Source: Sideroxydans sp. (lineage in GTDB: Bacteria > Pseudomonadota > Gammaproteobacteria > Burkholderiales > Gallionellaceae). Taken from it: DNA of 64,000 nucleotides. Where the stretch lies: the NCBI GenBank assembly GCA_028710605.1, contig JAQTTU010000007.1:1-64000 (forward strand), read 5' to 3'. The notes beneath the pieces are model-generated. The model made no database searches. It was given only the letters and a program-made list of their open reading frames with translations, and was not told where the DNA came from. Every line of letters begins with the position of its first letter. Positions within the stretch are counted from its first letter, which is position 1. This document shows, one piece after another, positions 32,547-41,024 of the stretch. A program made the translations under genes and the position numbers.

Positions 32547-34475
32547 CTAATACGCCATGCTCACCGTCATGTAGGCACGGCGGGTAAATTGATTATCCTG
32601 AGTATAATCAAGATATGCGCCGTTTTGCGGCGCTTGAACAACGAAGGCGACTTCTCCCTCTTTGGCATTGAATGCCTTGAACGTCCTGGCCAAACGCAAG
32701 TCCAGCCTTCTGCTCAACAGTTGCCGGTCGCGCGGCGGCCTGTCGATCGCGAGTTGCGTGCCGTTCTGATAATAGCCGACGCTGAAAATCCAGCCAGCAA
32801 TTTCCGGCATCGAGTACAGTCCGCTCACACTGTTTCTCGGCATCGTTTCCTGATAGCTCAGCGTTTTACTGGTAATGGTTTGATGGGAATAATTCAGCAG
32901 CAACTGGCCTTTGTCCCCGCGCAATTTCAACGTGGTTTCCAGACCGCTGTGGGTCGCATCAATCAGGTTGGCGACCACAAATCCGGTAGTGGCATAAATG
33001 ATGTTGCCGACCTGGTCGTGAAAAGCGCGAACATCCAGCGTCGCGCCCCACCTAGGCATAATACCCACATAACCCAATTCGCGCGACAACACGGTTTCCG
33101 GCTTTATCCCTCCAAAGGAATGCAAGCCGACAAGATTCACACCTCCAATTACAAAATGGTAATTGCCATTCTCCTCAAGCATCGACGGATCGCGGTAGGC
33201 GCGCGAAACACCAGCGCGCAAAGTATGATGTTCGTTCAAATGGTAATTGAACGCCACGCGCGGCGAAGTGTAAGACTCGTTTGATCCGTGACCTTCCAGC
33301 ATTGCCCCGATGTTCAGCACGCATTGCGCGCACACGCGCCATTCATCGTGCGCAAACAGCGTGTTTTGCGCCAAGCGCTGATCCGCCACCACAAACTTGT
33401 TCGGCGCATACGCTCTATCCACGCGCGCCGACGCGCCCCATACCACGCGGTTATTCGCCGACGTGTTCAGGATATGCTGGAATTCCAGTTGATCGCGCCA
33501 CGAAGTCACGTTGTCGGTGACCAGATAGCCCGCGTAGGGCGCTGCCGACACGGTGGTGTTCAGCGAATCGTAATAGATGTGATAGTAGCGCACACTGAGC
33601 TCGTCGCCCTCGCCCAGCGCGCGCTTCCAGTCGATCTGCTGGAAAGAGGAAGTGACGAATTTATCGTGCGGCGTATTCATCCAGGTCGTCGAATAGCCGC
33701 TGCCGCGCACGCCGTTGCTGTAACCGAGTTGCACGTCGATACTGTCCATTGCATTCGGGTGGTAATTGGCGCGCAGATTGAACAGGCGCGTGGTGTAGCT
33801 GTCGTTCTGAATATCGAACTGATTGGCATCGTAACCGTTGTCCTGACGGCCACCCGCACTCAGGCGGTAGTCAATCGACTCGTTCAGAGCACTCGAAAAA
33901 TGAGCCGATGCCTCGTGCGCGCCCTTGTTTCCAGACAGTGCCCGCACTTTCATTTTTTGCGGACCAGAAGCGTCGCTCGTGGTGATGCTGATTACCCCTT
34001 GCGTGGAGTTGCCGCCGTAAGATGCCGCCGCCGGACCGCGTATCACTTCGATGCGCTCAATGTCTTCCAACTGCAACGGAATGTCTTCCCAATCCACACC
34101 GCCTTCGGGCGATAGATACACGCTGCGTCCATCCACCAGCACCTGCATGCGGCGTGCGCGCTGATCGGTGGTGCCGTGATAGGAAACGATGGCCTGATTG
34201 CCGTTGTAGTAACTGACGTACATACCCGGAACCAGCTTGAACAAATCGGGAATGCTGCGCAAGCCCGATGCCTTGATCGTTTCGCGATCTATGACCGTCA
34301 TCGCGTTGGGCGCTTCGGAAACCGGTTGCAACAAACGCGAAGCACTGAGCACCACGGGAAGGTCTTGCAAGAAGGCTTGTTCGGTGAGCAGATCGTCTGT
34401 CGCCCAAGCACAGGTACTCATGCTGACCAGCAGCGCAAACACCATACCTTTATTGGCGAACAACCCGTTACGCAT
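32547..34475 (-). CDS. TonB-dependent outer-membrane receptor
   Basis: 642 residues with a signal peptide (MRNGLFANKGMVFALLVSMS, cleavage near CAWA). The plug domain begins PVVLSASRLLQPVSEAPNAM and contains VPGMYVSYYNGNQ and IERIEVIRGPAAASYGGNST. The 22-strand barrel ends TRRAYMTVSMAY with the usual C-terminal aromatic. It resembles the vitamin B12/siderophore branch, but the ligand cannot be read from sequence. Placement before a periplasmic binding protein and a hybrid kinase suggests a substrate-induced uptake-sensing unit. No TonB box is obvious. Confidence 0.9.
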   Translation of the reverse strand: MRNGLFANKGMVFALLVSMSTCAWATDDLLTEQAFLQDLPVVLSASRLLQPVSEAPNAMTVIDRETIKASGLRSIPDLFKLVPGMYVSYYNGNQAIVSYHGTTDQRARRMQVLVDGRSVYLSPEGGVDWEDIPLQLEDIERIEVIRGPAAASYGGNSTQGVISITTSDASGPQKMKVRALSGNKGAHEASAHFSSALNESIDYRLSAGGRQDNGYDANQFDIQNDSYTTRLFNLRANYHPNAMDSIDVQLGYSNGVRGSGYSTTWMNTPHDKFVTSSFQQIDWKRALGEGDELSVRYYHIYYDSLNTTVSAAPYAGYLVTDNVTSWRDQLEFQHILNTSANNRVVWGASARVDRAYAPNKFVVADQRLAQNTLFAHDEWRVCAQCVLNIGAMLEGHGSNESYTSPRVAFNYHLNEHHTLRAGVSRAYRDPSMLEENGNYHFVIGGVNLVGLHSFGGIKPETVLSRELGYVGIMPRWGATLDVRAFHDQVGNIIYATTGFVVANLIDATHSGLETTLKLRGDKGQLLLNYSHQTITSKTLSYQETMPRNSVSGLYSMPEIAGWIFSVGYYQNGTQLAIDRPPRDRQLLSRRLDLRLARTFKAFNAKEGEVAFVVQAPQNGAYLDYTQDNQFTRRAYMTVSMAY

Positions 34476-34533
34476 ATAACTCGCACAAACCTATAACAAT
34501 TTTGGCTTCAAATGCTATCACAATGCGTGGGGT

Positions 34534-34601
34534 GTAGGTCGGGCTTCAGCCCGACAACTCAGACAAATTCAGCAAGCATGTCGGGTTGAAACCCGACCTA
34601 C
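34534..34601. repeat. Interspersed inverted repeat (GTAGGTCGGGCTTCAGCCCGAC type), copy 1
   Basis: Arms GTAGGTCGGGCTTCAGCCCG and GTCGGGTTGAAACCCGACCTAC flank AACTCAGACAAATTCAGCAAG. A second copy is at 37472. Confidence 0.88.
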
Positions 34602-34710
34602 AAAATTTCTATCACAGCACGCGAATATCCCCGTATTTATTGGCTTGGCGCGATGCGATTTTTTACAGTTGACGGATTGGTCGCTGCGTTTTTCCCAACC
34701 CGCACAACCG

Positions 34711-35820
34711 CTACCGCTCTTTTCTGGATTCCTTGTCCTTGGATTTCTTGCCGTCATTCTCTTCGCCTTCATGTCTCATGCGCTTGAGGACATACTTCAA
34801 ATCGAAATCCAGCACCCGTGCGGCAAGGCGGTCTATGGTTAAGTGTTGCGTGTTGGTTTTTTGACTATCATTTTTGCCGTCGTTGTCTTCGTCATCCTCG
34901 CGGTCTATGTCCTTGTGATCGCGCCGGATCATGTCTAGCAATATCTCGATGTACCCCTTCGCCGCTTCCGGCTGGTTGGTGCGGTAGGCGTTGGCGGCAG
35001 CTTGCAAGTTCAGATCGAGCTGTGCAGCGAAAGCGGCCTCCGCCAATTGTTTGCCCGGCCAGGTGGCGACATGGGTGCGGATGTTTTCCATTACGATGGC
35101 GGGGTCGAAGGGCGCAGAAACGGAGATCATCGGGGCGGCGACGTTGCGGGGGACGAAGTCGTTATATTCAATCTCTGACATAAGCTCATCAACATCCGAA
35201 TCATTTTCATACAAAGGCTGAAAATGATGGTAGCCAACATTTCCAACTATTTGTGCAATCCATACTCCAGGTAAATCAATGCTGTTAAAACCGAAGCCTT
35301 TCAGCGACGCACCGGGTTGTAGCCCCAGTTGTGGATCAAAACTATCCGCACTGTAATGCCAGCCAATGATTAGCTCCTCTTGATGCCGTGCTCCTGACCC
35401 ATACCATTGATTATTAGGCACAGCTAACGAGGACTCAAAAAATTCAATCAGATTGCTGTTGTCACTTCCAGTAATTACAAGGCTATTTAAAATATTAGCT
35501 TTAGGCGGCAATCCCCGAAACATCACATCCTCAATCGGTTGTTTAGCCTTGCTGCCGTTGCTCAGTGTGTATGTATAACGAATAATCCAATTTTCAATCA
35601 GCTTGTTTTTTGAAAGTATAGTCGGCTCAGTTTTGGTAGCCGTTTTCAATTGCGCTGTGATCATTTGTCCATCCTCACCGTCTTTAAGCCAAAATTGGGC
35701 TGTGTAGTTTCCTGTAACTGGGTCACGCACGACCCCTTCGCCCGGTCTCAAAGCAGCGAGACTTTGCGCAGAACTAAGGGCAAGTACACTTGCAACAATT
35801 ATTTTTGATATGGTGCGCAT
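34711..35820 (-). CDS. Exported protein of unknown function, acidic C-terminal region
   Basis: 369 residues with a signal peptide (MRTISKIIVASVLALSSAQS, then LAALRPG). A beta-rich body (VVRDPVTGNYTAQFWLKDG) is followed by a helical part and a charged region (RRDHKDIDREDDEDNDGKND) before QHLTIDRLAARVLDFDLKY, ending in a Lys/Glu-rich tail. The acidic segment could bind calcium. I do not recognise the family. It starts at the stop of the upstream heptamer-repeat gene, so the two are co-translated and likely act together outside the cytoplasm. Confidence 0.65.
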   Translation of the reverse strand: MRTISKIIVASVLALSSAQSLAALRPGEGVVRDPVTGNYTAQFWLKDGEDGQMITAQLKTATKTEPTILSKNKLIENWIIRYTYTLSNGSKAKQPIEDVMFRGLPPKANILNSLVITGSDNSNLIEFFESSLAVPNNQWYGSGARHQEELIIGWHYSADSFDPQLGLQPGASLKGFGFNSIDLPGVWIAQIVGNVGYHHFQPLYENDSDVDELMSEIEYNDFVPRNVAAPMISVSAPFDPAIVMENIRTHVATWPGKQLAEAAFAAQLDLNLQAAANAYRTNQPEAAKGYIEILLDMIRRDHKDIDREDDEDNDGKNDSQKTNTQHLTIDRLAARVLDFDLKYVLKRMRHEGEENDGKKSKDKESRKER

Positions 35821-37226
35821 TATTTGGCTCCTATTAGTCGAATGTGATAGTGGCGGTTGGTATCAGGCGAAAGAGTTAAGCGGCTGATACAAAGATTTTC
35901 TGCTTTTCGTTCATGTTTGAGGAGGCTTCCTGGCTTGTCCGCAGTACACTCAAGCAAATATTTTGCTCTTCCTGTTTTTCCGCCAACCACATCATCAAGC
36001 ATCTTCTCAAATGCTTTAAAGTTCCTTGCATCTATCGCCCCTACCTCGTCATTTGCCCGAATATCAACCTCAATGCCACGCATGTGTGTGATATGTGGAT
36101 TTGTCCAATTCGCTTTTATATCGAATCTTCCTCCCCACATTAGGCTGGCATCATTTACATGAAGAACGGACGGGGTCACCCTAATATTCGTATTCCAGTC
36201 CAGCACTTTGAAGCGTTGTTGCGATCTGTAGTTTATTGCCATGACCAACAAGCGCTCTGCCGCCGCTGGTGTCAAGTAATGGTTGTCGTGATGCGGTTTG
36301 TCTTCTTCTCCACCAATGAACGCGTAGAACGCAGAGCTCGGAATTGTCTCCAGACTCGCCACCATCACATTCACTTTCGCCACCGCAGTCTTGTTCACGC
36401 ACTGATCGCATGTCGCCGTAATGGTGTGGATACCCGAGACTTGTGTGGAGGTAAAGTTGATCTGGAATGAGTTACTCCCATTGGCGGGTGAGACTTTGCC
36501 TTTATCGCGCTTGGCTACTTTTTCGCCGTGGTCATGCCCGCCGCTGTTCGCCTCGACTTCCGCCTTGACCGAAACCGGAACCGATATGCCCGGCTGTTTG
36601 TCGTCTAGCGTCGTTACCGTTGCAGTGAATTCGTATGATTGGCCGGGCTCTATGGTGGCGCTGTCGGGAGTAAGAGTGAGTTTGTATTTAAGTTCGCGTT
36701 CACACGTATTGGTGGCGGGGCGATATGTATAGGGCACATCAGGATTGACATTGGGATCAGGGCAATCATATTTAGACCAATAGATGCCTTGTTGCGCAGC
36801 GATACCTAGGTGGTCAAAGAAGTTGGTCCATCTGCAATAAGTACCGTTATCTCCAATGTAAGTATGGGGCGGGTAGCCCGCGTTGACTACCCAAGTATTG
36901 TAAAAGAACAGACAGGCTTCCGATTTGGAAAGCTGGTAAAAATTAAAATTCCAAAGGGAATTTACGCCATTCGCTACAGCCCACTTTTGAACGGGTGGAA
37001 CAGTCTCCACCTCTGCCAGCGCCTCACCAGATACCACTAGAGAAAGCGCGACAAACAGCTTTGCCAGCCACCGTGTCAGTCGATGTTTCTGCAGCCAAGC
37101 CTGTTGCCTGTTGCCTGTCGCCTGTTGCCTGTTGCCTGTTGCCTGTTGCCTGTTGCCTGTTGCCTGTTGCCTGTTGCCTGTTGCCTGTTGCCTGTTGCCT
37201 GTTGCCCAAAACAATAACGTACTCAT
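35820..37226 (-). CDS. Exported Ig-like domain protein behind a heptanucleotide-repeat leader
   Basis: 468 residues from MSTLLFWATGNRQQ, with AGGGGA upstream. Fifteen tandem 7-nt units (105 bp) encode NRQQATG repeats before a signal-like stretch (LTRWLAKLFVALSLVVSGEALA). The body holds a Big/Ig-like domain (about 200-300: LTLTPDSATIEPGQSYEFTA). The C-terminal part has MWGGRFDIKANW and ITHMRGIEVDIRAN, whose HxxGxxxD pattern recalls M15/M74 peptidases, but this is weak. Because 7 is not a multiple of 3, gain or loss of a unit shifts the frame; 15 units keep it open. It is co-translated with the exported protein downstream. Confidence 0.7.
   Translation of the reverse strand: MSTLLFWATGNRQQATGNRQQATGNRQQATGNRQQATGNRQQAWLQKHRLTRWLAKLFVALSLVVSGEALAEVETVPPVQKWAVANGVNSLWNFNFYQLSKSEACLFFYNTWVVNAGYPPHTYIGDNGTYCRWTNFFDHLGIAAQQGIYWSKYDCPDPNVNPDVPYTYRPATNTCERELKYKLTLTPDSATIEPGQSYEFTATVTTLDDKQPGISVPVSVKAEVEANSGGHDHGEKVAKRDKGKVSPANGSNSFQINFTSTQVSGIHTITATCDQCVNKTAVAKVNVMVASLETIPSSAFYAFIGGEEDKPHHDNHYLTPAAAERLLVMAINYRSQQRFKVLDWNTNIRVTPSVLHVNDASLMWGGRFDIKANWTNPHITHMRGIEVDIRANDEVGAIDARNFKAFEKMLDDVVGGKTGRAKYLLECTADKPGSLLKHERKAENLCISRLTLSPDTNRHYHIRLIGAK
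37100..37204. repeat. Heptanucleotide tandem repeat, 15 units
   Basis: CCTGTTG on the plus strand (CAACAGG in the coding sense), 15 adjoining copies with one variant (third unit CCTGTCG). It lies at codons 8-42 of the exported-protein gene. Confidence 0.95.
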
Positions 37227-37530
37227 CGCTTCCCCTTTGGAATATTGAATGCCGATTATTTTTTTAGTTTCCTCCGTCAAGCGGACGCACTGTCCCATGC
37301 AGGCTTGCGTACTGTCAATGACCTTGAAATTGTTGTGGCATTTCGGCTATTCAAAATGAATAGCTGTCCGGGAACGCCCGTCGATAGGCGAGCTGCACTA
37401 TGCGGTGCTTGGAGAATGGCGTGTTTGTTGGCTTGCGGGCGGGTTGGTAAACGGGGGAGTTTTAAGGTTTCGCGGGCTTCAGCCAGACAACTCAGACAAA
37501 TTCTGCAGGCATGTCGGGCTGAAGCCCGAC
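37227..37530. other. Intergenic stretch made largely of repeats
   Basis: Contains the likely promoter region of the heptamer-repeat gene, a degenerate copy of the dispersed GCCCGTC/AGGCGA repeat at about 37371-37436, and an inverted repeat at 37472-37534. No gene is supported. Confidence 0.55.
37371..37436. repeat. Dispersed repeat, degenerate copy
   Basis: GGGAACGCCCGTCGATAGGC, then about 35 bp later GGCGTGTTTGTTGGCTTGCG. Compare the better-preserved copy at 44551. Confidence 0.5.
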
Positions 37531-37534
37531 CTAC
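37472..37534. repeat. Interspersed inverted repeat, copy 2, supplying a stop codon
   Basis: Left GCGGGCTTCAGCCAGAC, centre AACTCAGACAAATTCTGCAG, right GTCGGGCTGAAGCCCGACCTAC. Its outermost GTAG on the minus strand provides the TAG stop of the radical SAM gene. Confidence 0.85.
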
Positions 37535-38382
37535 AAACCCACCTTGCCGCTCACTCTGATTTGCACACCCAATGCCCGGATGCGCGCGGCAAAACTTTGC
37601 ATTTGCTCGTTCGACAACGCCGACAAACGCGGCGCTTCTGCCTGCAACGAAGGGCGCGCCAAACCGTACAGCAACACGCCCTGCGGCTGGATGTGGTCGC
37701 GCAACAGCGCAGCGAGAAAATCCAGATAATCGTCTTCGTCCCGCCTGCTCGGCGCGACACCGTCCAGCGCAAACCAGCAAGTTTGCAGCCAGGTGTTGGG
37801 ACAACAAACAATGGCCGTGGCGAGGTTATGCCGCACTTTATCCATCGTCATTTTGGTGTCGTTGACGCGTTGCATTCCCGCTTCGCTGGCTCTATCCAGC
37901 TTGAACCAGACTTCGCCGTTGAGCTGCGCCATGCGGCGCAACCCTTGTTGCACGTTGTCGCGCTGCATCAGGCTGCCGTTAGTGATGAGCACCAGTTTTA
38001 ATGCGGCGGGTTTGAGTTTGGCGATAAGTGCGATGACATCAAGAAATTCCTGCGCGCTGGTCGGCTCGCCGTTGCCGGAGAGCGCAATGTCGTTGATGCG
38101 CCGCGCCTCGGGCGGCACGCGCTGCATGAAATCGCCCAGCAGCAATTCGTGCAGGAAACCGCTCAGTTCTTTTTCCAGCAGAACCATATCCACCGGCGGC
38201 GCAGTGCCGCGCGTGAGGTCGGGCACTTGGCAATAAATGCAGCGCCAGTTGCAGGCGTTGTTGGTGTTGAGATTGATGCCGACGGAAACCCCGCCAGCGC
38301 GGCGCGACACGACCGGATACACATAACGCAACCCGGCGCTGTCGCGGCTGTGGTCGGTAACGTTTAGGGAACCCTCAATCAA
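37531..38382 (-). CDS. Radical SAM protein
   Basis: 283 residues. The cluster motif CNWRCIYC (CxxxCxxC type) near residue 43 binds the [4Fe-4S] that cleaves S-adenosylmethionine. Further radical-SAM landmarks are ALSGNGEPTSAQEFLDVIAL (a GEPT form of the GGEP motif) and LVLITNGSLMQ. No SPASM extension with extra Cys clusters is present. The substrate is unknown; related short proteins are annotated only as radical SAM domain proteins. Its start overlaps the stop of nlpD by 4 nt, making it the last gene of the surE-pcm-nlpD operon. The stop codon comes from an adjoining repeat. Confidence 0.88.
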   Translation of the reverse strand: MIEGSLNVTDHSRDSAGLRYVYPVVSRRAGGVSVGINLNTNNACNWRCIYCQVPDLTRGTAPPVDMVLLEKELSGFLHELLLGDFMQRVPPEARRINDIALSGNGEPTSAQEFLDVIALIAKLKPAALKLVLITNGSLMQRDNVQQGLRRMAQLNGEVWFKLDRASEAGMQRVNDTKMTMDKVRHNLATAIVCCPNTWLQTCWFALDGVAPSRRDEDDYLDFLAALLRDHIQPQGVLLYGLARPSLQAEAPRLSALSNEQMQSFAARIRALGVQIRVSGKVGL

Positions 38383-39353
38383 GATTTGACCAGCGGCAAA
38401 TACTTCGCCGGATCAACCGGCTTGCCGAGTTTGCGGATTTCGAAATGCAGTTTGACCTGATCGGCATCGCTGTTGCCCATCTCGGCGATCTTCTGGCCTT
38501 TGCTTACGGTCTGGCCTTCTTTCACCAGTATCTGGTCGTTGTGGGCGTAGGCGCTGAGGTAGGTTTTATTGTGTTTGATGATGATGAGTTTGCCGTAGCC
38601 GCGCAGGCCGCTGCCGCTGTACACTACTTTGCCGGATGCGCTCGCCACCACCACTTGGCCGCGCTTGCCGACAATGTCCACGCCTTTGCGGTTGTCGCTC
38701 TCGGAAAATCCGGCGATCAGTTTGCCGCTGGTCGGCATGCCCCACTCGATAGCTTCTTCATCGCCTGTTTCTTTGGCGGCACCCCCCGCACTTGGATGTG
38801 CGGGCGGCGCAACGTCGTCTTGAATATGTTCGGCCCGTGCCAGCGCATTTTCTGAATAAGGCAGTCTGCCCACCTTGGGTTGATTTTTGATGCCGCCCGG
38901 CTGCGCTGGCGGTTGCACCAGCACCGGTTTGGTTTCCGCCACGGCGGCGGTTTCCGCAACCGGCACATTCAAGTGCAGCAGTTGGCCGATCTTGATCGCG
39001 GCGGGGTCTTGCAAATTATTCTGCTCGGCCACTTCGCGGTAATCAACGCCGTTCAGGAACGCGATGCTATACAGCGTGTCGCCCTTCTGCACCACGTAAA
39101 CCCTGCTCGTGGTCTCGGCGATCTTTGCGGGAACGGATGTGCTGGCCGGCGCTACCGCAGCAGGTGGCGTTACAGCTTTTGGCGCAACGGCGGATGGCTT
39201 TTTGTCGGAAATATCGTATTCGACGATGGGTGCGCGTCTGCCGCCGGGAGCGGGCACGGGAACGGCGCAAGCAGTGAGCAAAGCGGCGGCGAATGAGACC
39301 AGCCAAAGTGCATAGCGTGTTTTCAATGCCTGCGAAAATTGAGCGTCCATCAT
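38379..39353 (-). CDS. nlpD: LysM-M23 lipoprotein, NlpD-type amidase activator
   Basis: 324 residues. A lipoprotein signal peptide (lipobox LLTAC) is followed by a Pro/Ala linker, a LysM domain (SRVYVVQKGDTLYSIAFLNG, about 85-130) that binds peptidoglycan, and a C-terminal LytM domain (about 210-322). The metal-binding HxGxD is replaced by RKGVDIVG although HFEIR remains. Like E. coli NlpD it should be inactive as a peptidase and instead activate an N-acetylmuramyl amidase at the septum. It overlaps pcm and the radical SAM gene by 4 nt each. The rpoS gene that usually follows nlpD is absent here. Confidence 0.9.
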   Translation of the reverse strand: MMDAQFSQALKTRYALWLVSFAAALLTACAVPVPAPGGRRAPIVEYDISDKKPSAVAPKAVTPPAAVAPASTSVPAKIAETTSRVYVVQKGDTLYSIAFLNGVDYREVAEQNNLQDPAAIKIGQLLHLNVPVAETAAVAETKPVLVQPPAQPGGIKNQPKVGRLPYSENALARAEHIQDDVAPPAHPSAGGAAKETGDEEAIEWGMPTSGKLIAGFSESDNRKGVDIVGKRGQVVVASASGKVVYSGSGLRGYGKLIIIKHNKTYLSAYAHNDQILVKEGQTVSKGQKIAEMGNSDADQVKLHFEIRKLGKPVDPAKYLPLVKS

Positions 39354-40006
39354 GTTTTCCCCATCATCAACGGTACGAATCTCACGGCTTCCAGACGGCT
39401 TTCGCGAAAGCCGTTCTCGTCGCGCTCGATCAGGTACAGGTATTGCTCCTGCGTCCCCATCGGCAGCACCATTCTACCACCCACGGCGAGCTGTTCGCGC
39501 AGCACGGCGGACAGCGCGGGCGCGGCACAAGTCATGATGATGCCGTCATAAGGCGCGGCATCGGGCAGTCCCGCCGTACCGTCAGCGTAGCGCAGATTGA
39601 CGTTGAAGATTTTCAGTTCGCGCAGGGTTTTTCTGGCGCGTTCGTACAGCGGCTGGATGCGCTCGACGGAATACACTTCCTTCGCCACCTTGGACAACAC
39701 CGCCGCCTGATAACCGCAGCCGGTGCCTATCTCCAGCACGCGGTTGAGCTGCTTGCCGTTGCGCAATACTTCAGTCATGCGCGCCACGATGTAAGGCTGC
39801 GAGATGGTTTGCCCGTGACCAATGGGCAGCGACACGTCGTCATAAGCGCGCGTCGCCAAGGCTTCGTCGATGAAGATGTGGCGCGGCACTTCGTTCATCG
39901 CCGCCAGCACGGTCTCGTCCGCAATACCTTCGGCGCGCAAACGCTCGATCAAGCGCGCGCGCGTGCGCGGCGAAGTCATGCCGATGCCAGCGTGACGCAA
40001 ATTCAC
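39350..40006 (-). CDS. pcm: Protein-L-isoaspartate O-methyltransferase
   Basis: 218 residues from a GTG start ([20 protein letters not shown]). I chose GTG because family members keep a few residues before GIGMTS and because GTGA overlaps the surE stop. SAM-binding motif I is [16 protein letters not shown]; the PCMT signatures [10 protein letters not shown] and [15 protein letters not shown] are present. It methylates isoaspartyl residues to start repair of aged proteins. It is co-translated with surE upstream and nlpD downstream. A longer frame to 40348 is a shadow of surE. Confidence 0.94.
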   Translation of the reverse strand: MNLRHAGIGMTSPRTRARLIERLRAEGIADETVLAAMNEVPRHIFIDEALATRAYDDVSLPIGHGQTISQPYIVARMTEVLRNGKQLNRVLEIGTGCGYQAAVLSKVAKEVYSVERIQPLYERARKTLRELKIFNVNLRYADGTAGLPDAAPYDGIIMTCAAPALSAVLREQLAVGGRMVLPMGTQEQYLYLIERDENGFRESRLEAVRFVPLMMGKT

Positions 40007-40809
40007 TTTTGCGCCCCACCCGCAAGGGGTACGCCGGTGGGTGCCCCGCTGCTGCGCAACGACCCTTCCGCAGCCATCCATGCACGCACCGCATCCAGTT
40101 GCGAATATTGCGTGAGGTCGATTTGCAGCGGTGTGATGGACACGCGGCGTTGTGAAGTGGCGAAGAAATCCGTGCCCTCGCCCGCGTCCTGCGCCTTGCC
40201 CGCCGCGCCCACCCAATAAACCGGTTGCCCGTGCGGATTGCTGCTTTTGATGACCGGTTCGGCCTTGTGGCGCTTGCCCAGACGCGTGACTTCCATGCCT
40301 TGCAATTCGGCATAAGGGACATCCGGCACGTTCACGTTCAACAACCACGGATGAGAATTCGTTTGCGTCATGAAACGTTGCACCAGTTCCACCGCTACTT
40401 TGCCTGCCGTGTCGTAATGCACCGGTTCATGCTTGGCCATCGAGATGGCAATGGCCGGAATGCCCAGCAGAAAGCCTTCGGTCGCGGCCGCCACCGTGCC
40501 GGAATAGATGGTGTCGTCGCCCATGTTCGCGCCGGAGTTGATGCCCGACACCACGATGTCCGGCTGCGTATCCAGCATGCCGGTCACCGCCAGATGCACG
40601 CAGTCGGTCGGCGTGCCATCGACAAAATAAAAACCACTGGGCGCTTGGCGCAGATTGAGCGGGCGGTTCAAGGTGAGCGAGTTGCTCGCGCCGCTACGGT
40701 CGCGCTCGGGTGCGACCACCGTCACCTCGGCAATGGCGGAAAGATGCTTGGCCAGACAGGCCAGACCCGGCGCGAAATAGCCGTCGTCGTTACTGATGAG
40801 AATGCGCAT
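40003..40809 (-). CDS. surE: 5'/3'-nucleotidase SurE, with repeat-derived C-terminus
   Basis: 268 residues from [15 protein letters not shown]. Metal-site residues are visible: the Asp pair of SNDDG, Ser/Asn of [12 protein letters not shown], and Asn of [19 protein letters not shown]. SurE dephosphorylates nucleoside monophosphates and is a survival protein, usually linked to pcm as here. The last 20 or so residues ([18 protein letters not shown]) are encoded by a 58-nt element nearly identical to one nested in a REP at 12110. The native C-terminus seems to have been replaced while the GTGA link to pcm was kept. Confidence 0.95.
   Translation of the reverse strand: MRILISNDDGYFAPGLACLAKHLSAIAEVTVVAPERDRSGASNSLTLNRPLNLRQAPSGFYFVDGTPTDCVHLAVTGMLDTQPDIVVSGINSGANMGDDTIYSGTVAAATEGFLLGIPAIAISMAKHEPVHYDTAGKVAVELVQRFMTQTNSHPWLLNVNVPDVPYAELQGMEVTRLGKRHKAEPVIKSSNPHGQPVYWVGAAGKAQDAGEGTDFFATSQRRVSITPLQIDLTQYSQLDAVRAWMAAEGSLRSSGAPTGVPLAGGAQK
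40017..40074. mobile_element. 58-nt element forming the 3' end of surE (copy 2)
   Basis: Starts CACCCGCAAGGGGTACGCCG and ends GACCCTTCCGCAGC. It differs from the 12110 copy at two positions by eye. It stays open in the surE frame. Confidence 0.75.
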
Positions 40810-40952
40810 GGAATAAGGCAGAGTAGAAGAAATGGAACACAGTCGGCATCTTGGTTGTTGGCGATCTGGGGCGCGCAATCAGCGCGCATCGCGGTAGCGA
40901 ATGGTAGCCGCCTTTTCCGTTTGCCACCAGCACCCCGTAATCCATAACTTTA

Positions 40953-40983
40953 TTGATAACACCATGCAGTTCTGGGTTAATAT
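40953..40983 (+). promoter_or_regulatory. Possible promoter of the TPR/beta-barrel gene
   Basis: TTGATA (40953-40958), 18- or 19-bp spacer, then TTAATAT (40977-40983), about 42 bp before the ATG. Confidence 0.35.
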
Positions 40984-41024
40984 TTGTCGTCGCTTGTGCC
41001 CCTAACCTTTAATTGACGTTGGCT

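Noticed and set aside
37100-37204. CRISPR-like array
   Set aside because: Units are 7 nt and adjoining with no spacers; it is a simple tandem repeat in a coding frame.
39350-40348. 332-residue version of Pcm
   Set aside because: The first 114 codons overlap surE in another frame and match nothing; the GTG at 40006 fits the family N-terminus and the surE overlap.
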